Program-made: the position numbers and the translations under genes
In this document: positions 23,199 to 30,947 of the stretch, in pieces
Numbering within the stretch: the first letter of the stretch is position 1
Layout of the letters: each line of letters begins with the position of its first letter
Assembly (NCBI GenBank): GCA_964635875.1
Contig: CAZWRK010000020.1
Coordinates: 1 to 42,350 of the forward strand
Reading direction: 5' to 3'
Length of the DNA: 42,350 nucleotides
Source of the DNA: CAZWRK01 sp964635875
Lineage (GTDB): Bacteria; Pseudomonadota; Gammaproteobacteria; Burkholderiales; Aquaspirillaceae
The notes under the pieces: model-generated
Database searches by the model: none
Told to the model about the DNA's origin: nothing
What the model saw: the letters and a program-made list of their open reading frames with translations, nothing else

Positions 23199-24551
23199 TT
23201 AACGTTGCCAAAATGTTTTGACGTTCACGAACTCATATAAGCCAAATTCGGAGAGTTCACGGCCATAGCCCGAGGCTTTGACGCCGCCAAACGGCAAGCG
23301 TAGATCGGAGCTGGTGTGGCGGTTCACAAACACGCTACCGGCTTCGATCTCTGCGGCTAATGCGGTGGCGCGGTCAATATCGGCACTGTAAATCGCCGCC
23401 CCCAAGCCAAACGGCGTATCGTTGGCGAGGCGAATCGCGTCGGCTTCGTCTTTGGCGCGCAAGATGCTTGCCATTGGCCCAAACACCTCCTCGTGATACA
23501 CCCGACAGTCGGGGTTGACGTGATCAAGCACGGTCGCCGGATAGAAAAAACCCTCGCCATCGGGCCGTTCGCCACCGAGTAAACACTGTGCGCCATTCGC
23601 CACCGCATCGACTTTTTGCGCATGAAGTTGGTCGCGGAGGTCTACGCGGTGTAACGGTGCGAGGGTGGTGCGGGGGTCGGCGGGGTCGCCGGTTTGGCGG
23701 CGGGCGGCTTCGGCTAAAAATTGTTCAATAAACGCGTCGGCAATTTCGGGCACGACGATCATGCGTTTGGCCGCATTACACGATTGTCCGGCGTCGCGAA
23801 AGCGCGATTGGGCGGCTTCGCTAGCGGCCAAGGCAATGTCGGCATCTTTCAGCACAATGCACGGGTTGCTACCGCCGAGTTCGAGCACGCTTTTTTTCAG
23901 GTGTCGCCCCGCCAAGGCTGCGATGTGGCGGCCAGTGGTGGTTGAGCCGGTAAAGGCCACAGCGTCGCTGGCGGCGATGGCGGTTTCGACTAAATCGGGT
24001 TCAATCCACGCCATATCGAAGGCGGCAATGCCCGCTTCGTGGACAAGCTCGGCAAGGCGTTGGCTGCTGGCGGGCACGCTCGGGGCGGGCTTGACCCAAC
24101 AGGCATTGCCTGCAGCGAGCGCCGGAACAGCAAAACGCAGCGCCTGCCACACCGGATAATTCCACGGCATCACGGCAAAGACCACGCCAAGGGCTTCAAA
24201 GCTGACACCAGATCGGCTGGCGAGGGTGGGAATGTTTTTGGCCGCTAATAAGCTGGGCGCGAGTTCGGCGTAGTAGTGGCAGAGTCGCGCCGATTTTTCG
24301 ACTTCGGCTTCGGCTTCGGCGAGTAATTTTCCGACCTCTTGCGAGATGAGCGCAGCCAGTTCGCTGCGGTGCTGATCGAGCACTTCGCCAAGGCGGGCAA
24401 GATAGCGGGCGCGCTCAGAAACCGGTGTTCGCCGCCACGGGTGAGCGGTTTCACGCAGTTGAGTAAGTTGGCGCTGGAGGGTCGGGAGATCCCAAGATGG
24501 ATGATGCGCTACGGCTTGGCCGGTAGCGGGGTTCACGCTGGCAAATGACAT
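23199..24551 (-). CDS. NAD(P)-dependent aldehyde dehydrogenase, succinate-semialdehyde type (Sad/YneI-like)
   Basis: With the start at ATG 24551 the product is 450 residues, the short YneI/Sad type. Catalytic features are seen: VMPWNYPVWQ with Asn130, KPAPS with Lys154, the Glu in LELGGSNP (224), and the catalytic Cys258 in DAGQSCNAAKR. It closes with NRHTSSDLRLPFGG and FGGVKASGYGRELSEFGLYE. It most likely oxidises succinic semialdehyde to succinate, but other short-chain aldehydes are possible. It lies 111 bp upstream of the hydroxyacid dehydrogenase on the same strand, so co-transcription is plausible. A longer upstream frame to 24653 overlaps the leader and is unsupported. Confidence 0.9.
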   Translation of the reverse strand: MSFASVNPATGQAVAHHPSWDLPTLQRQLTQLRETAHPWRRTPVSERARYLARLGEVLDQHRSELAALISQEVGKLLAEAEAEVEKSARLCHYYAELAPSLLAAKNIPTLASRSGVSFEALGVVFAVMPWNYPVWQALRFAVPALAAGNACWVKPAPSVPASSQRLAELVHEAGIAAFDMAWIEPDLVETAIAASDAVAFTGSTTTGRHIAALAGRHLKKSVLELGGSNPCIVLKDADIALAASEAAQSRFRDAGQSCNAAKRMIVVPEIADAFIEQFLAEAARRQTGDPADPRTTLAPLHRVDLRDQLHAQKVDAVANGAQCLLGGERPDGEGFFYPATVLDHVNPDCRVYHEEVFGPMASILRAKDEADAIRLANDTPFGLGAAIYSADIDRATALAAEIEAGSVFVNRHTSSDLRLPFGGVKASGYGRELSEFGLYEFVNVKTFWQR

Positions 24552-24762
24552 GGCGGTGTTTTTCAGAAAACAGGGAATTTCAGCAACCTTGCTGACGGTG
24601 ACATCATACCTTGCATCGCAACAAACCCTATAAAAAAGCCCATTCATCGCCAACTGCCCGTCAAACAGTCATCTTTTGCGAAGAGAATGGCGCAATGCTG
24701 CCGTGCTAATGGGCTATGCTGTGTGGCGATTTTTTGCGTGGTGATCAACAAGGAGTGTCGTG

Positions 24763-26268
24763 ATGTTTGAGTCAGCGGAATTGGGCCATAAAATTGACAA
24801 AGCGCGTTATCAGGCAGAGATCCCCGCGCTCCGTGAGGCGTTGCTGGATGCGCAGTATGAGTTGCAGCAAAACCCGCGTTTTCCAGTGATTATTTTAATC
24901 AACGGTTTTGACGGCGCGGGGCGTGGTGAAACGTTGAACATGATTAATGAGTGGATGGACCCGCGCTTAATTCAGGTCAGCACTAAAACGGCGTTGTTCT
25001 CGGATGGCGTCGACGAGGCGACCGAGCGGCCGTGGATGTGGCGCTATTGGGAGGCGTTGCCAGATAAGGGGCGGATTGGGGTCTTTTTTGGCTCGTGGTA
25101 TTCGGATTTGTTGTTTGGTCGAGTTTATGGCCGGATTGACGACCGCCAAGCCACGGTGATGACCCAAGAAATTTTGCGCTTTGAAAAAATGCTGCGCGCA
25201 GAGGGTGCATTGATTCTGAAGTATTGGTTTCATCTGTCCAAAGACGCCCAGAAAAAACGCCTCAAAGATCAAGAGAAAGACCCGAAAACCCGCTGGCGCG
25301 TCACGCAAACCGACTGGGATCACCACAAGCAATACGACAAAATCCGTCGTTATGCCGAAACCGGTTTGCGCTTGACCAGTAGCGGCGAAGCGCCGTGGGT
25401 GTTGGTCGAAGGCTCGGATGCTAATTATCGCAATCTGACGGTCGCGCGGCACATCGCGGAGAGCCTGAAGCAACGCTTGGCTGAGCATCAGTGCCCGATG
25501 CCTTCGGTCGATGTCGCACCGTTGCTACCGCCGGTGGATGGTTTGCAATTGTTGGATACTTTGCAGCTGGATCGCGAGGTCGAGAAGTCGGCGTATAAAA
25601 CGGAGCTTGAAGAGCTGCAAGGGCGCTTGAGCTTGTTGTCTCGTCATCCGGCGTTTGCCAAACATGCCTTAGCGATTGTGTTTGAGGGCAACGACGCGGC
25701 GGGTAAAGGCGGTGCGATTCGGCGGATTACGGCGGCATTGGATGCGCGTCGTTATCGAATTGTGCCGATTGCCGCGCCGACGCAAGACGAGCGCGCGAAG
25801 CCGTGGTTATGGCGGTTCTGGCGGCAGGTGCCTCGACGCGGTGGGATTACCATTTTTGACCGGTCGTGGTATGGGCGGGTCTTGGTGGAGCGAATCGAAG
25901 GGTTCTGCAGCGAGTACGACTGGATGCGCGCCTATTCGGAGATCAATGATTTTGAGCACCAGCTGTCTGCCAGCGGGGTCATGATTATTAAGTTCTGGCT
26001 GACAATCTCGAATGAAGAGCAGCTGAAACGCTTTAAGTTGCGCGAGGAAACCGGCTTTAAGCGGTTCAAAATTACCGAGGAAGACTGGCGCAATCGAGAC
26101 AAATGGGATCAATACAAAAACGCGGTGTGCGACATGATCGACCGCACCAGCACCCAAACCTGCCCGTGGACGCTGGTCGAGGCGAACAATAAGCAGTTTG
26201 CCCGTCTGAAAATTTTGCGCACGATCTGCGAAACGATTGAGGCAAAATTAGGATTGAATAAAAAATAG
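24763..26268 (+). CDS. pap: polyphosphate:AMP phosphotransferase (PPK2 class II, two-domain)
   Basis: The 501-residue protein is two tandem PPK2 modules, as in Pseudomonas and Acinetobacter PAP. The second module (about 275-501) is complete: EGNDAAGKGGAIRRI as the P-loop, RYRIVPIAAPTQDE, FDRSWYGRVLVERI as the second phosphate-binding element. The first module (about 1-265) has a P-loop of GFDGAGRGET with Arg in place of the usual Lys, and FGSWYSDLLF. The first module is therefore likely structural or regulatory. It transfers phosphate from polyphosphate to AMP, making ADP. AAGGAG lies 7 nt before ATG 24763. It is a single gene with a terminator. Confidence 0.93.
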   Translation: MFESAELGHKIDKARYQAEIPALREALLDAQYELQQNPRFPVIILINGFDGAGRGETLNMINEWMDPRLIQVSTKTALFSDGVDEATERPWMWRYWEALPDKGRIGVFFGSWYSDLLFGRVYGRIDDRQATVMTQEILRFEKMLRAEGALILKYWFHLSKDAQKKRLKDQEKDPKTRWRVTQTDWDHHKQYDKIRRYAETGLRLTSSGEAPWVLVEGSDANYRNLTVARHIAESLKQRLAEHQCPMPSVDVAPLLPPVDGLQLLDTLQLDREVEKSAYKTELEELQGRLSLLSRHPAFAKHALAIVFEGNDAAGKGGAIRRITAALDARRYRIVPIAAPTQDERAKPWLWRFWRQVPRRGGITIFDRSWYGRVLVERIEGFCSEYDWMRAYSEINDFEHQLSASGVMIIKFWLTISNEEQLKRFKLREETGFKRFKITEEDWRNRDKWDQYKNAVCDMIDRTSTQTCPWTLVEANNKQFARLKILRTICETIEAKLGLNKK

Positions 26269-26321
26269 TCGGGATCCCGCGATGATGCATGGTTTTGCAA
26301 TATGGCGGGATTACACTGCGG

Positions 26322-26352
26322 GCGCTGAGGAGATGACCTCAGCGCTTTTTTT
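26322..26352 (+). terminator. Rho-independent terminator after pap
   Basis: GCGCTGAGG (26322-26330) pairs with CCTCAGCGC (26337-26345) around a six-base loop, with seven Ts behind. Confidence 0.93.
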
Positions 26353-26384
26353 CTGAAAACGCTTATTTTTTAGAGCGAGTTTGC

Positions 26385-27278
26385 ATGAGCTGCTTACTGC
26401 GTGCCGATACCCATTTGCGTGACAAAACGCTTGAACTTCTCGCTAAATTTTCCCGCTGTGACCAAGATGACTGTGTGCCATTTTATGTGGCGGGTCAGGC
26501 GGTTGGATCGGTGAATGCGCAATGGCAAGCGCGGCTGGCCGAAGATCCGATTTTTTTACGGCGAGCAGATGGCGGAATGGCTTTGGATCCTCGTATCGAA
26601 GGATACGAGGCGATTGGCGCGACCTTGATGCGACGGGCGCAGCATTGGCTAGACCAAGGCTGGTTGACGGGCTGGCGTGGCGAAAATTTCCGTGTTTTTC
26701 ATCCTGATGGCGGGGTTTTTTTTGACTTGGAGCGGGCGGCGTTTCGGCCTTTGGGCCTGAGCAGTCGTGCGGTGCATGTGAATGGCTTGACGCGGCAAAG
26801 CGATGGTCAGGTCTATATGTGGGTTGGGCGGCGAAGTCCATTCAAAGCCGTCGAGCCGAATCGCTTGGATAATATGGTCGGTGGTGGGGTGGCCAGCCAT
26901 GAGGATATTCAAGCGGCGCTTTTTCGCGAAGGCTGGGAAGAGGCGGGTTTGTCGCCGGATAGCTTGAGCTGTCTGAGCGAGCAGTCTCGATTGTTGGCTT
27001 TGCGGCGGGTCGCGCGCGGGATTCACCGCGAATGGCTGCATGTGTTTGATTTGTGGTTGCCCAGCGGGGTGATGCCTGAAAACCAAGATGGCGAGTTTGA
27101 TGCCTTTTTGTGTTTGCCTCTGGAGCATGTGCTGTCGCATATTTTGGCAGGCCGGTTTATGGCTGATGCGGCCTTGGTGGCGCTGGATTGTTTGGCACGT
27201 TTAGGGTTTTGGGGTGAATCCCAAGGTCCAATTGATGAGGCATTGCAGCATTTGCGTATGGGCACGCTTTCGGCATAG
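26385..27278 (+). CDS. Nudix hydrolase with DUF4743 N-terminal domain
   Basis: The 297-residue protein has a DUF4743-like N-terminal half (about 1-125: PFYVAGQAVGSVNAQWQARL and WRGENFRVFHP) and a Nudix domain. The box is complete: G167 to L189 as Gx5Ex7REUxEExGU, with VASHE, REGWEEAGL and the metal-binding Glu residues. The layout is that of the Nudix proteins related to yeast Tnr3, where an oxidised thiamin diphosphate is one reported substrate. The ring of substrates here is not known. No Shine-Dalgarno sequence stands out before ATG 26385. It lies between two terminators. Confidence 0.9.
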   Translation: MSCLLRADTHLRDKTLELLAKFSRCDQDDCVPFYVAGQAVGSVNAQWQARLAEDPIFLRRADGGMALDPRIEGYEAIGATLMRRAQHWLDQGWLTGWRGENFRVFHPDGGVFFDLERAAFRPLGLSSRAVHVNGLTRQSDGQVYMWVGRRSPFKAVEPNRLDNMVGGGVASHEDIQAALFREGWEEAGLSPDSLSCLSEQSRLLALRRVARGIHREWLHVFDLWLPSGVMPENQDGEFDAFLCLPLEHVLSHILAGRFMADAALVALDCLARLGFWGESQGPIDEALQHLRMGTLSA

Positions 27279-27333
27279 GTCGTAGTTTTGGCGGCGCCTC
27301 GTGGCGATGGCGTGATTTTGACTAGGCAAACCA

Positions 27334-27365
27334 AAGCCCCTCACCTTATGATGGGGGCTTGTTTT
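27334..27365 (+). terminator. terminator or attenuator between the Nudix gene and the STAS gene
   Basis: AAGCCCC (27334-27340) pairs with GGGGCTT (27354-27360) around a 13-nt loop, followed by GTTTTG. The ATG of the next gene lies only about 20 bp beyond it, so it either ends the Nudix message or acts as a leader attenuator for that gene. Confidence 0.7.
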
Positions 27366-27385
27366 GCCCTCCCTTTTGCGCTGCG

Positions 27386-28045
27386 ATGACCCCGAACCCC
27401 CTCGAAATAGTGATTACTTGCGACCGCATCGACTGGCGGTTACGGGGAGAGTTCGGGCATCGCATTCGTCAGTATTTTCTTGATGCTATCAAGCAGGCAG
27501 AACGTCTCAAGCTGCCGGTGCGCTTGGATTTATCGGGTGTTGAATCGATTTCTGCGGGTGCCTTTCCTTTGTTACTGAACGCGATCGAGCAGTTAGATTC
27601 GACCGGATTTCATTTGTCGCATTGTTCAAATAGTACGTTGCGGCTTTTGGGGATCGGTGGTTTTCAAGATTTGCGGGGTACATCGCTCGCGGATCGTGCG
27701 GAAACGCCCGAGCGAACATTGTTTAAACGTAAGTTCTGGCGTCGTCACCAGATTCAGGTGCTTTCTGGGGTCGATGGTGAGGTGTCTGGTCAGCTGACGG
27801 ATTTGGGTACGGGCAGTATGCATATGCTGGTGCCGTATAAGATTTTGGCTGGCAAAAAACTTGAGTTGAAAATTGGCAGTTCGCCATTGGTGTGGCAGGT
27901 CAAGGTTTATCAGGCGATGCAAGAGGGCGCTCGGTGGCGGATCGGCGCGACCTTTATGGGGAGCGTAACGGGGCGCGTGCTGGCCGAGGCATTAGGTAAA
28001 ACGCTCCTGTTCGATGAGAACGCTGGCTCGGCTGATCAAACTTGA
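27386..28045 (+). CDS. STAS-domain protein with a degenerate PilZ-like C-terminal half
   Basis: The 219-residue protein has a STAS-like N-terminal domain (about 1-100: RLRGEFGHRIRQ, KLPVRLDLSGVESISAGAF, LHLSHCSN), as in anti-sigma-factor antagonists. A PilZ-like barrel follows (RRHQIQVLSGVDGEVSG, LTDLGTGSMHM, IGATFMGSVTGRV). The usual PilZ c-di-GMP motifs are RxxxR and D/NxSxxG. Here RRHQ is present but the second motif reads DLGTGSM, so binding is uncertain. No kinase, phosphatase or sigma factor is nearby. The start at ATG 27386 leaves no room for a promoter after the preceding hairpin. Its stop overlaps the convergent metalloprotease gene by 10 bp. Confidence 0.6.
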   Translation: MTPNPLEIVITCDRIDWRLRGEFGHRIRQYFLDAIKQAERLKLPVRLDLSGVESISAGAFPLLLNAIEQLDSTGFHLSHCSNSTLRLLGIGGFQDLRGTSLADRAETPERTLFKRKFWRRHQIQVLSGVDGEVSGQLTDLGTGSMHMLVPYKILAGKKLELKIGSSPLVWQVKVYQAMQEGARWRIGATFMGSVTGRVLAEALGKTLLFDENAGSADQT

Positions 28046-28626
28046 ATATCGACGCGTCCTTCTGTGTTGCTTGCGCTGTACATTTTTTGTAGTGCTTTTT
28101 CTGTGCTTGGCTGTTCTGCCGAGATCGCTTTTTTCTCTGAAGTTTCTTGTTTGAGTGCTTGATAGGCCTCGAGCTCCATCTGTGAGGCGGCATCCGCGAC
28201 GGCGCGATCGGGCGCAGAAGGTTGCGCTGGTGCTAGGGCGGCAGCTCGGATTTGCTGGGCTTTTTGCAGCGATTCTGCGGGTGTATTGGCGGGAGAGGTA
28301 TCAATCCGCACTTCGCCGCCAATCGCGTAATGCAAACCATCTGGGCCTTGCTGATAGACATAGCTTGGTCCTGACAAAATGAGGCCTTGCCCAGTGCTTT
28401 GATGGGCTGCCTCATGGGCTTTGACCTCTCGATCGCGCGCTTTGAGTTGCTCGACAACCTGTTTTTGTTCTGTGGACAGTTTGGCCGCAAAAACTTTGTC
28501 TTGAACGCCTGCGGTGGAAATGCGCGAGGCAGGGGTTGTGGCAAGGCGTAAGGGTTGGCAGGCTGCGCATGCACATGCCACGCTGTGAAGACGGGTGCTT
28601 GAAGTGAGGGCGAGGGCAGAGGACAT
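28036..28626 (-). CDS. SprA-related putative metalloprotease (CJM1_0395-type)
   Basis: The 196-residue protein contains the family core: LKARDREVKAHEAAH, with an HExxH-like HEAAH, then GPSYVYQQGPDGLHYAIGGE and AALAPAQPSAPDRAVA. An ordered N-terminal part before it is lacking: the first 40 residues are Ser/Ala/Cys-rich (CACAACQP). Whether it is an active protease is unproven in the family. The gene is read toward the STAS gene and their 3' ends overlap by 10 bp. A Shine-Dalgarno sequence GAGGAAAG lies on the minus strand just before ATG 28626. The neighbouring DMT gene is divergent. Confidence 0.8.
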   Translation of the reverse strand: MSSALALTSSTRLHSVACACAACQPLRLATTPASRISTAGVQDKVFAAKLSTEQKQVVEQLKARDREVKAHEAAHQSTGQGLILSGPSYVYQQGPDGLHYAIGGEVRIDTSPANTPAESLQKAQQIRAAALAPAQPSAPDRAVADAASQMELEAYQALKQETSEKKAISAEQPSTEKALQKMYSASNTEGRVDIQV

Positions 28627-28806
28627 GGTCTTTCCTCAATTAAAAAGCAAAACGGCTCCTTTCAATTTAGAACAAGAGGCCATGGAAATCTAAGGCATCA
28701 GCGTATAATCCGCTCTTTTTTTGAGAAATTGTCCCTGTCTGATATGCATTTATCCTGTGCGTGTCTGGCGTTATAGCGACATCCTCTGCTATTGGGAAAT
28801 TCCACG

Positions 28807-29694
28807 ATGAAATCAGGCTCACTGTTATGGATGTACGGAAAGTTAGTACTGACGGCGTTGATTTGGGGGAGTAGTTTTAATATCGGGCGTTATGCCAGCC
28901 TGCATGCAGGTCCTTATGCCGTGGCTTTTGTGCGATTTGTGATTGCGGCGTTGTGCTTAGGGGGGCTGTGCTTTTGGCGCGAAGGGCGATTGCCCGTCTT
29001 GAATCGGGCGCGTTTGCGATTGGTTGTGGGGCTCGCGCTGACCGGTGTCTTGGCGTATAACCTGCTGTTTTTTTCGGGTTTGCAGCATTTGCCGGGGAGT
29101 CGTGCCGCGCTGATTGTGGCGCTCAATCCTATCTTTGTTGCGATTGCGAGTAGCGTGTTAAGTGGACACCGCCTTTCTGCGCGGGCGTGGGGCGGGGTAT
29201 CGGTGTCATTAGTGGGGGCTTTGCTCGTGATTAGCCGCGGGCATTTTGCTGATCTTGCCCTCACTTTTGGCCTTGGGGAGTCGATGATTTTGGGCTGCTG
29301 CTTGGCGTGGTGTGCCTATACTCTGATGGGTCGACAAGTCGCCGCAACAGGATTGTCGAGCCTTGGTGCGACAACATGGTCAGCACTTTTCGGCGCATTA
29401 TTTTTATTCCTGCCGGCCCTGTTTGAAGGTCAGTTAGCGCAATTTCCTTGGCAGGCATGGCCGATGCAGTTGGCTATGCTTCATCTAGGTGGCTTGGCCA
29501 CCGCGGTGGCTTTTATTTGGTATGCCGATGGAGTGAAGCGTATTGGCGCGACAAGAACCATTGTTTTTACGAATTTTGTGCCGGTTTCTGCCGTGATGAT
29601 TGGCGTTCTGCTGTTAGCAGAGCCGTTCCACTGGAGCATGCTCGTGGGTGGTGTGTTGGTGTTAGGGGGAATATGGCTCACCAATCGCCCTTAG
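28807..29694 (+). CDS. EamA/DMT-family permease
   Basis: The 295-residue protein is a two-fold repeat of five helices: LVLTALIWGSSFNIGRYASL in the first EamA unit and LAWCAYTLMGRQVAATGLSS in the second, with the closing SVSLVGALLVISRG and LVLGGIWLTN. Such carriers export amino acids, metabolites or drugs at the inner membrane, and no substrate is indicated here. The ATG at 28807 is preferred to an upstream TTG because it is the usual family start. The next gene follows after 61 bp in the same direction and may be co-transcribed. Confidence 0.88.
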   Translation: MKSGSLLWMYGKLVLTALIWGSSFNIGRYASLHAGPYAVAFVRFVIAALCLGGLCFWREGRLPVLNRARLRLVVGLALTGVLAYNLLFFSGLQHLPGSRAALIVALNPIFVAIASSVLSGHRLSARAWGGVSVSLVGALLVISRGHFADLALTFGLGESMILGCCLAWCAYTLMGRQVAATGLSSLGATTWSALFGALFLFLPALFEGQLAQFPWQAWPMQLAMLHLGGLATAVAFIWYADGVKRIGATRTIVFTNFVPVSAVMIGVLLLAEPFHWSMLVGGVLVLGGIWLTNRP

Positions 29695-29755
29695 CGTCGG
29701 GTTTGCAACGGCGTTTTTTGTGTTTGAAGTGTTCTTTTTTGTCTGTAGGTTTTCC

Positions 29756-30760
29756 ATGAAGCATTCTCCAGCGGGCCTGTTACAGGCGATCTCGGTTCCC
29801 TCCATTTCCAGCACGGGTAATTTGGCGCGTGTGGTGCGGTTGGCGCAGTGCATCACCGGAGCGCGCCTTGCGATGGTGTCATTGCTGGGGGCGGATGATG
29901 TATCCAGCACAAACAATGATGCCGCTTTTTCTGCTCAGGACATCGCTGATATCGGCCAATACGCGATTTTGCACCACACGCCGGTGATTCGATCGGGCCC
30001 GCAATGTGTGCAGCACCCCGATTACCCGATATTAAGCGCGCTGGGATGGTACGTCGCATGGCCATTGCACAACCCCGAAGGGTATTTGGTGGGGGTGTTA
30101 TGTCTGGCCGATACCGATGTTTTGACCCTGAGCGAGACGCAAGAAGAGGCGATGGCTGATTTAGTCGCTTTGGCTGAAACCGAGTTTCTTTTACAAGATG
30201 TCGACGAGACGCAAAGCGACTTGCTGCTCGAGCTGAATCAGGCGCGCCACGAAAGCTTGATTGATCCTTTGCTACGGGTGTGGAATCGCCGCGGCATTAT
30301 GGAGTTGTTAGAGCGCGAAATTAAATATTCACGGCGCGAGCGGCGTCAGCTGACTTTGGCCTATATCGACCTTGATCACTTTAAGCGAATTAACGACTGT
30401 TTTGGGCATCCGGTCGGCGATATCGTGCTGCAAGCGGTGACACAATGTATTCGGGAAATGATCCGAGGCTATGATTTAGTCGGTCGGATCGGTGGCGAAG
30501 AAATTCTGGCCATTTTCCCGAATGTCGGCGCGGTGTCAGGACAAAAAATTGCCGAGAAAATTTTGGTGGGTGTTCGAAATCGGACGTTCCATTATTGTGA
30601 TGAGCATTCGATTCCCGTGACGGTGAGTATTGGGCTGGCGACGTGTGACTATGGTGCAGAAGATATGCCGCTAGAAGCGCTCATTGAAGCGGCAGATCAG
30701 GCGTTGTATACCGCAAAGGCGACAGGCCGAGACCGAATCGCGCTGGCAGGAAATTGTTAG
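29756..30760 (+). CDS. GAF-GGDEF diguanylate cyclase
   Basis: The 334-residue protein has a GAF-like sensor part (about 15-150, with WYVAWPLHNPEGYLVGVLCL) followed by a linking helix and a GGDEF domain. The active loop is GGEEI (246-250), a functional variant, and an RxxD inhibition site, RGYD, lies five residues before it. Metal-binding residues sit in YIDLDHFKRINDCFG. It probably makes c-di-GMP and is product-inhibited. No transmembrane segment is seen, so the GAF part senses a cytosolic ligand. The ATG at 29756 is chosen. Next come two chemoreceptors, with an AT-rich 187-bp spacer before the first. Confidence 0.93.
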   Translation: MKHSPAGLLQAISVPSISSTGNLARVVRLAQCITGARLAMVSLLGADDVSSTNNDAAFSAQDIADIGQYAILHHTPVIRSGPQCVQHPDYPILSALGWYVAWPLHNPEGYLVGVLCLADTDVLTLSETQEEAMADLVALAETEFLLQDVDETQSDLLLELNQARHESLIDPLLRVWNRRGIMELLEREIKYSRRERRQLTLAYIDLDHFKRINDCFGHPVGDIVLQAVTQCIREMIRGYDLVGRIGGEEILAIFPNVGAVSGQKIAEKILVGVRNRTFHYCDEHSIPVTVSIGLATCDYGAEDMPLEALIEAADQALYTAKATGRDRIALAGNC

Positions 30761-30947
30761 TGTGTCATTTCATTAAAAATTAAGATGTCATGCGATTTTT
30801 TTGTTGCAAAATTGTATCTAAACAAAGATAAATCTATTCATGTGCATTAAAAATAGATAGAAATCGTCTTCTGTTTTAAAAAAATCGATAGCAAGAATAA
30901 AAGCCTTATCACATGACTCGGGAATGAAATATGAAAGGAATGTTGTC

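Noticed and set aside
30761..30947. sigma28 (FliA) promoter for the first chemoreceptor
   Set aside because: Several TAAA elements occur in this AT-rich spacer but none has a GCCGATAA-like partner at the right distance.
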